Source of the DNA: Pseudomonas sp. PDM16
GTDB lineage: Bacteria; Pseudomonadota; Gammaproteobacteria; Pseudomonadales; Pseudomonadaceae
Assembly (NCBI RefSeq): GCF_014851865.1
Contig: NZ_JACVAM010000002.1
Span: forward strand, 558,001-622,000
Length of the DNA stretch: 64,000 nt
Direction: 5' to 3'
Part shown: piece by piece, positions 59,213 to 64,000 of the stretch
How positions within the stretch are numbered: the stretch's first letter is position 1
Layout of the letters: the number at the start of each line of letters is the position of its first letter
Made by a program: the position numbers and the translations under genes
The notes under the pieces: model-generated
What the model saw: the letters and a program-made list of their open reading frames with translations, nothing else
The model's database searches: none
What the model was told of the DNA's origin: nothing

Positions 59213-59848
59213 GTGCGCCCAGACCGCCTGCTCTACGTGATGGACCCCATGTGTTCCTGGTGCTGGGGCTTCGCCCCGGTGGTGCAGGCCCTGGCCGCAC
59301 AGGCCGGCGCGGCCGGGGTGCCGCTGCAGCTGGTGCTCGGCGGCCTGCGCCGCGAGCGTGCGGCGTTGGACCCGGCAACGCGCGTGCGCATCCTCTCCCA
59401 CTGGCAGGCGGTCAACGCCGGCACCGGCCAGTTGTTCAACTTCAACGACGCGCTGCCCGAAGGCTTCGTCTACGACACAGAGCCTGCTTGCCGCGCCCTG
59501 ATCACCGCACGTGGCCTGGATGAGCAGAGCGTCTGGCCTCTGCTGGAGCTGATTCAGGAAGCCTTCTATGCCGAGGGCCGTGATGTGACTCGCGCCCAGG
59601 TGCTGGTGGAGCTGGCCGAGCGCGCCGGCATCCCGCGCATCGAGTTCGCCGCCGCGTTCGACAGCCAGGCCATGCAGGCCGCTACCGAGGCCGATTTCGC
59701 CTGGGTGCAGGACCTTGGCATCGCCGGCTTTCCAACCCTGCTGGCCGAACGCGATGGCCGCCTGGCCCTGCTGACCAATGGCTATCAGCCGCTGGAGGCA
59801 CTGGCGCCGCTGCTGGGGCGTTGGCTGGAGCAGCGTGCCCATGCCTGA
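59213..59848 (+). CDS. DsbA-family thioredoxin-fold protein
   Basis: This is a 211-residue cytosolic (no signal peptide) DsbA-like protein with a CSWC active site in VMDPMCSWCWGFAPVV and a cis-Pro loop in GIAGFPTLL. It is of the FrnE/DsbA type, with a helical insertion. Thiol oxidoreductase or isomerase activity is likely; the partner is unknown. The GTG start at 59213 is likely. Its stop overlaps the ATG of the ABC exporter gene by 8 bases, suggesting linked expression. Confidence 0.87.
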   Translation: MRPDRLLYVMDPMCSWCWGFAPVVQALAAQAGAAGVPLQLVLGGLRRERAALDPATRVRILSHWQAVNAGTGQLFNFNDALPEGFVYDTEPACRALITARGLDEQSVWPLLELIQEAFYAEGRDVTRAQVLVELAERAGIPRIEFAAAFDSQAMQAATEADFAWVQDLGIAGFPTLLAERDGRLALLTNGYQPLEALAPLLGRWLEQRAHA

Positions 59849-61619
59849 CCGTTTGACCTGGGCGGAGATTCGTCGCCTGGCGCTACGCCATCGCAAGGGC
59901 CTGATTCTGGCCAACCTGATCGCCGTGGTGGCTACCCTGTGCAGTGTGCCGATTCCGCTGCTGCTGCCGCTGCTGGTGGACGAGGTCCTGCTCAAGCAGG
60001 GCGACGCCGCGCTGAAGGTGATGGACCGCTTCCTGCCTAGCGGCTGGGAAACCCCCTTCGGCTACATCGGGTTGATGCTAGGTCTGACCCTGGTGCTGCG
60101 CCTGGGCTCGTTGGCCAGCAACGTGCTGCAGGCGCGCCTGTTCGCGCGCCTGTCCAAGGATGTGATCTATCGCTTGCGTGTGCGCCTGATCGAGCGACTC
60201 AAGCGCATTGCCCTCGGTGAGTACGAGAACCTGGGGGGCGGTACTGTCAGCGCGCACCTGGTCACCGATCTGGATACCCTCGACAAGTTCATCGGCGAGA
60301 CGCTGAGCAAGGTGTTGGTAGCATTGCTGACCCTGACCGGCACCGCTGCCATCCTGATCTGGATGCACTGGCAGCTGGCGTTGCTGATCCTGCTGTTCAA
60401 CCCGCTGGTGATCTATGCCACTGTGCAGCTGGGCAAGCAGGTCAAGCATCTGAAGAAGCTGGAGAACGACAGTACCTCGCGCTTCACCCAGGCGTTGACC
60501 GAGACCCTGGAGGCCATTCAGGAAGTGCGTGCCGGCAACCGTCAGGGCTTCTTCCTCGGCCGTCTCGGCCAGCGCGCCCGCGAGGTCCGCGACTACGCCG
60601 TGGCTTCGCAGTGGAAGAGTGACGCCGCCGGGCGCACCAGCGGCCTGCTGTTCCAGTTCGGCATCGACATGTTCCGTGCCGCCGCCATGCTCACTGTGCT
60701 GCTCTCGGACCTGTCCATCGGCCAGATGCTCGCGGTGTTCAGCTACCTCTGGTTCATGATCGGCCCGGTGGAACAACTGCTCAGCCTGCAGTACGCCTAC
60801 TATGCGGCCGGTGGTGCCATGGCGCGGATCAACGAGCTGCTGGCGCGTGCCGACGAACCGCAGCATGAGGGCAGCGTCGATCCGTTCAAGGGCCGGGAGA
60901 CGGTGGGTATCGATGTGCGCGGGCTGACGTTCGCCTACCGTGACGACCCGGTGCTGCAGGGCCTGGACCTGTCCATCGCCCCCGGTGAAAAGGTCGCCCT
61001 GGTCGGTGCCAGCGGCGGTGGCAAGAGCACCTTGGTGCAGTTGCTGCTCGGCCTCTATACCGCCCAGGCCGGAACCATCCGCTTCGGCGGCGCGAGTCTG
61101 GAAGAGACCGGTCTGGAGCGTGTGCGCGAGCATGTGGCGGTGGTGCTGCAGCATCCGGCACTGTTCAACGACACGGTGCGCGCCAACCTGTGCATGGGGC
61201 GTGAACGCAGCGACGAGGCCTGCTGGCAGGCGCTGGAGATCGCCCAGCTGGCGGCCACCATCCGCGCCTTGCCGGATGGCCTGGACAGCATGGTCGGCCG
61301 CTCCGGCGTGCGCCTGTCCGGTGGTCAGCGTCAACGCCTGGCCATTGCCCGCATGGTGCTGGCCGAACCCAAGGTGGTGATTCTCGACGAGGCTACCTCG
61401 GCCCTGGATGCGGCCACCGAGTATGCCTTGCACGAGGCGCTGGGCCGTTTCCTCGCTGGGCGTACTACCTTGATCGTCGCCCACCGCCTGAGCGCGGTGA
61501 AGCAGGCCGACCGGGTGCTGGTGTTCGATGGTGGCAGCATCGCCGAGGATGGCGACCACCAGCAGTTGATCGCCGAAGGGGGCCTGTACGCCAAGCTGTA
61601 CGGCCACCTGCAGCACTGA
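59841..61619 (+). CDS. ABC exporter, fused permease and ATPase (MsbA/MDR-type)
   Basis: This is a 592-residue half-transporter. Six N-terminal helices (about 20-300) precede the ATPase, which has Walker A GASGGGKST, signature LSGGQRQRL, Walker B VVILDEATSALD and the H-loop IVAHRLS. It should work as a homodimer exporting a lipid, peptide or drug. Substrate is unknown. The ATG overlaps the DsbA-like gene; a TolC-type gene is convergent, 150 bases downstream. It has no C39 peptidase domain. Confidence 0.92.
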   Translation: MPDRLTWAEIRRLALRHRKGLILANLIAVVATLCSVPIPLLLPLLVDEVLLKQGDAALKVMDRFLPSGWETPFGYIGLMLGLTLVLRLGSLASNVLQARLFARLSKDVIYRLRVRLIERLKRIALGEYENLGGGTVSAHLVTDLDTLDKFIGETLSKVLVALLTLTGTAAILIWMHWQLALLILLFNPLVIYATVQLGKQVKHLKKLENDSTSRFTQALTETLEAIQEVRAGNRQGFFLGRLGQRAREVRDYAVASQWKSDAAGRTSGLLFQFGIDMFRAAAMLTVLLSDLSIGQMLAVFSYLWFMIGPVEQLLSLQYAYYAAGGAMARINELLARADEPQHEGSVDPFKGRETVGIDVRGLTFAYRDDPVLQGLDLSIAPGEKVALVGASGGGKSTLVQLLLGLYTAQAGTIRFGGASLEETGLERVREHVAVVLQHPALFNDTVRANLCMGRERSDEACWQALEIAQLAATIRALPDGLDSMVGRSGVRLSGGQRQRLAIARMVLAEPKVVILDEATSALDAATEYALHEALGRFLAGRTTLIVAHRLSAVKQADRVLVFDGGSIAEDGDHQQLIAEGGLYAKLYGHLQH

Positions 61620-61771
61620 ACGATGCTGGGGGCGTATGCTCCGGCTTCGGCGTGAGCAGGGTAGGGCTGGCGGAAGGAGGGTGTGGCTTGGAGTGTTAGC
61701 GGCCTCCGGCCACGCTGAGACAGCTCAGGCGGTGGCCGGCTACGCAAGATGCCCCGGCGGGGCGCCTCGGC

Positions 61772-63268
61772 TCACTGTGGTAGCTGGATGTCGCCGGCCT
61801 GCCAGCGGCTCTCGCTGTCGCTGAGGGCCTGGGCAATGTCGCTCAGCTGCGTGGACGGTAGCTCGCGGGGTAGTGGGTCGACGCCCACGCTGGCGAACAG
61901 TTGCCCGTAGCTGTTGCGCAGCTCGGCATAGGCCAGGTCGCGGCGCAGGTCCGCCTGCAGGGTATTGAGCTCGGCCTGGATCAGCTCCAGTTCACCAATG
62001 TTCTGCGCCTTGTGCCGATTGCGCATCTGTTCGGCGATCTGGCCGTCCAGATCGGCCAGCTGCTGGCTCGTCTGGAACTGGCGTTGCGACTCGTGGAAGT
62101 TGGCATTGGCGACGTACAGTTGTGCCAGCACGGCCATGGACATGGCCTGGCGCCGTGCATCGGCCACCTGCTGGCCGGCCTTGGCCACATCGATGGCTGC
62201 CGGGGCAGACAACACGTTGAACAGGTTCCAGGTGACCTTCACGCCGTAATCGGCCCAGCTCTGATTGACCAGGAAGCTATTGCTGTCGTAGTGGCCGCCC
62301 GCTGAGAACTCGAGGCCGGGCAGCAGGCGCAGCATGGCCTTGCGGGTCTCGGCGGCGCTGATGCGAGTCTGGTAGTCCTGCTCACGCAGCTCGGGGCGGT
62401 TGGCCAGGGCCAACTGCTCCAGCTGGGCCAGCTCCACCTTCAATTCCGGGACCTGGTAGTCACCGCTTTCGGCCAGCGTGAAGCTGGTGCCAGGGGCCAG
62501 GTTGATCAGGGTGGCCAGCTCGGTCTTGGCCAGCGACAGCGCGCGGCGCTGCTGTTCCAGCTGGCGTGTCGCCTCGATCAGCGAGCGCTGGTAGCTGAGC
62601 GCCTGTACCTGGTCGCCGATACGCTGGCTGCTCATCTGCTGGCTGTTGGCGCGGGCCTGGTCGACGCGGGCCATCAGAGCATCGATCTGCTTGAGCAGCC
62701 GCTCGGCCGCGACGGCGCGCCAGTAGGCGGAGCGTACGTCCTGGGTAATGGTATGGACGACCTTGCGGCGGCGCTCCTGAACGATCAGGCGCTGGTCGGC
62801 CTGCTGCTTGGCGCTGACATAGGCGACGCCGAAGTCGAGCACGTTCCACACCATGGTCAGGTCGGCGACACCGCGGTCACGATCCTGCGAGGTGGAGGGC
62901 TCCAGGGACTGGGTACCGGTTTCGACGCTCTGGCTGCTGGACGCGCTGACATTGTTGCGGCCCGCGTAGCCGGCGGACAGCGCCATGCGCGGCAGCATAT
63001 CGAAGGTGGCAAGATCGACCTGGCGCTGGGCCATGGCTTCCTCCATCACCTTGAGCCGCGCCTCGAGGTTGTACTTCACCGCCCGTGCCATGGCCGCATG
63101 CACGGTCAGCGGTCCGCTGAGCGGTTCCTGGTCCTTGAACATACTCTGCAGGTCGCTGCGGGCCCGCTGCTCGCTTTCGCCCAGCTCGATCGGCTTGCTG
63201 GTCACGGCACATCCACTGACGGCGAGTGCCAGCAGGCTGACAGCGAATAGTTTCTGGCTCTTGTTCAT
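61772..63268 (-). CDS. TolC-family outer membrane efflux lipoprotein
   Basis: This is a 498-residue TolC-like protein. A lipoprotein signal ends in LALAVSGC, so Cys19 is the lipidated residue. Two long helical-hairpin repeats follow (about 55-280 and 290-480), with DFGVAYVSAKQQAD and LVNQSWADYGVKVTWNLFNVLSAPAA as the strand-forming parts. It should form the outer-membrane tunnel for a type I or RND-type exporter. It directly follows, on the same strand, the large surface protein at the right edge, suggesting that protein is its cargo. Confidence 0.88.
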   Translation of the reverse strand: MNKSQKLFAVSLLALAVSGCAVTSKPIELGESEQRARSDLQSMFKDQEPLSGPLTVHAAMARAVKYNLEARLKVMEEAMAQRQVDLATFDMLPRMALSAGYAGRNNVSASSSQSVETGTQSLEPSTSQDRDRGVADLTMVWNVLDFGVAYVSAKQQADQRLIVQERRRKVVHTITQDVRSAYWRAVAAERLLKQIDALMARVDQARANSQQMSSQRIGDQVQALSYQRSLIEATRQLEQQRRALSLAKTELATLINLAPGTSFTLAESGDYQVPELKVELAQLEQLALANRPELREQDYQTRISAAETRKAMLRLLPGLEFSAGGHYDSNSFLVNQSWADYGVKVTWNLFNVLSAPAAIDVAKAGQQVADARRQAMSMAVLAQLYVANANFHESQRQFQTSQQLADLDGQIAEQMRNRHKAQNIGELELIQAELNTLQADLRRDLAYAELRNSYGQLFASVGVDPLPRELPSTQLSDIAQALSDSESRWQAGDIQLPQ

Positions 63269-63321
63269 CCTTGGGCCGCCCCCTGGTTACGGCTCTTGCG
63301 TGCATTGTTATTCATGGTTGC

Positions 63322-64000
63322 TCAGGCTTGCGGGCCGTTGAGGTGGATCTGGCCCAGCGCCATGGCGAGCTCGCGAATCTGACGCTGTTCGCCTTCGTGC
63401 AATTGATGCAGCTGCTGGCTCAGTGGCGGCGCGCCGAAGACAGCACCCTCACCGCCATTGCCGCGCTGCTTGAAGATGTTCTGCTCCTCGGTCTCTTGCA
63501 GAACCTCCTTGCCGAAGATACTGGACAGGCTGCTGGAGCCGAATATGCCGGCATCCCCGCCTCCGAAGCCGAGGAAGCCAGCCCCCGAGCCATCACCGCC
63601 GGCATCTGCCGAGTTGGCGAATACCTGGGCAATGAAGCTGGGCGCCATTGCACCCTGGTTGATGAAGATATTGCCCAGCGTCGGGATGCCACTGCCGAGC
63701 GTCGGTACCTCGAACAGCGGAGGCGGCAGCAGCGGGGAAGTGGTGGCCGAGGGCGGCGGAGCGACGGGAACCACGACCTGCGGCAGCGGGGTCGGCTCCA
63801 CGGGAGCGACCGGCGGCGGGTTGGCACGGAACTCCGGATCGCCCTCGGGCTGGGGTTTGGGCTGGATGATCTCGTAACCACCGCTGATCACGTTGCTGCC
63901 GAGGCGATTGCCGGCGATGTCGCTGATGCCACTGCCTGAGGCATTCAGCATGATCTGTAGCGAGCCGCTGCCGGAGACACCGGTAACTGTGACCTGATAG
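63322..64000 (-). CDS. C-terminal part of a probable large secreted/surface protein (N-terminus beyond window)
   Basis: The frame is open to the right edge (about 225 codons seen) and ends at a TGA 53 bases before the TolC-type gene. The visible N-terminal part (YQVTVTG, LQIMLNASGSGISDIAGNRLGSNVISGGYEI) looks like the end of a bacterial Ig-like/Calx-type repeat. Next come a Pro-rich linker (PPPVAPVEPTPLPQ) and a Gly/Ser/Phe-rich segment (GFLGFGGGDAGIFGSSSLSSIFG), then a charged helical C-terminus. This layout is that of large repeat adhesins or type I-secreted proteins. The family cannot be fixed without the rest. Confidence 0.6.
   Translation of the reverse strand, partial: YQVTVTGVSGSGSLQIMLNASGSGISDIAGNRLGSNVISGGYEIIQPKPQPEGDPEFRANPPPVAPVEPTPLPQVVVPVAPPPSATTSPLLPPPLFEVPTLGSGIPTLGNIFINQGAMAPSFIAQVFANSADAGGDGSGAGFLGFGGGDAGIFGSSSLSSIFGKEVLQETEEQNIFKQRGNGGEGAVFGAPPLSQQLHQLHEGEQRQIRELAMALGQIHLNGPQA

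Overview
The window is a chromosomal segment of a Pseudomonas, probably of the aeruginosa/mendocina lineage. This is inferred from gene content and order: trkH, a cpx-like two-component set, yciB, scpAB, rluB, a mtaD-ubiG-mupP-SDR block, gyrA-serC-pheA-hisC-tyrA/aroA-cmk-rpsA-ihfB, then wbpL/wbpM and comEA follow one recognised Pseudomonas order, and the NAGGN osmolyte operon with its hybrid kinase and a PPK2 gene follows another. GC is high and many promoters have Pseudomonas-type TAGAAT/TACAAT -10 boxes. I see no rRNA, tRNA, CRISPR array, insertion sequence or prophage.

Layout. 1-6.5 kb: a TrkH potassium transporter cut by the left edge, a cysteine-cluster protein, a nitroreductase, a minus-strand envelope-stress block (hypothetical, CpxR-like, Spy-like, CpxA-like), and YciI/YciB. 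6.5-11.2 kb: a plus-strand operon (RNase AM-like PHP phosphatase, YciO, ScpA, ScpB, DUF1289), then RluB. 11.3-16 kb: minus-strand diguanylate cyclase behind a sigma-54-like promoter, and the methylthioadenosine deaminase-ubiG-mupP-SDR operon. 16-28.6 kb: mtnA, gyrA with a structured leader, the serine/aromatic/histidine amino acid cluster, rpsA and ihfB. 28.6-33.4 kb: lapA and a strikingly short O-antigen locus (SDR, WbpL, WbpM only), then a ComEA-like protein.

33.4-37.6 kb looks accessory: a two-gene glyoxylate-type module (GlxR, Hyi) and a minus-strand gene of about 723 codons. The latter carries the FtsZ/tubulin GTP-binding loops T1, T3, T4 and T6, the T7 catalytic acids, and an FtsZ-like second domain, inside a much larger protein with an N-terminal disordered arm and a C-terminal helical tail. 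It is the best candidate in the window for an undescribed system: a probable second, non-FtsZ, tubulin-family filament protein, apparently transcribed alone from an AT-rich region.

37.6-64 kb: a CynX-type MFS transporter, small proteins, a 7TMR-DISM hybrid kinase followed (reading rightward) by the NAGGN operon, a TauE exporter, MnmC, PPK2, an EamA transporter, a quinone-reductase-like protein, FumC, DUF2804, DUF2059-BolA, TrhO, a DsbA-like protein with an ABC exporter, a TolC-family lipoprotein, and the C-terminal end of a probable large surface protein cut by the right edge.
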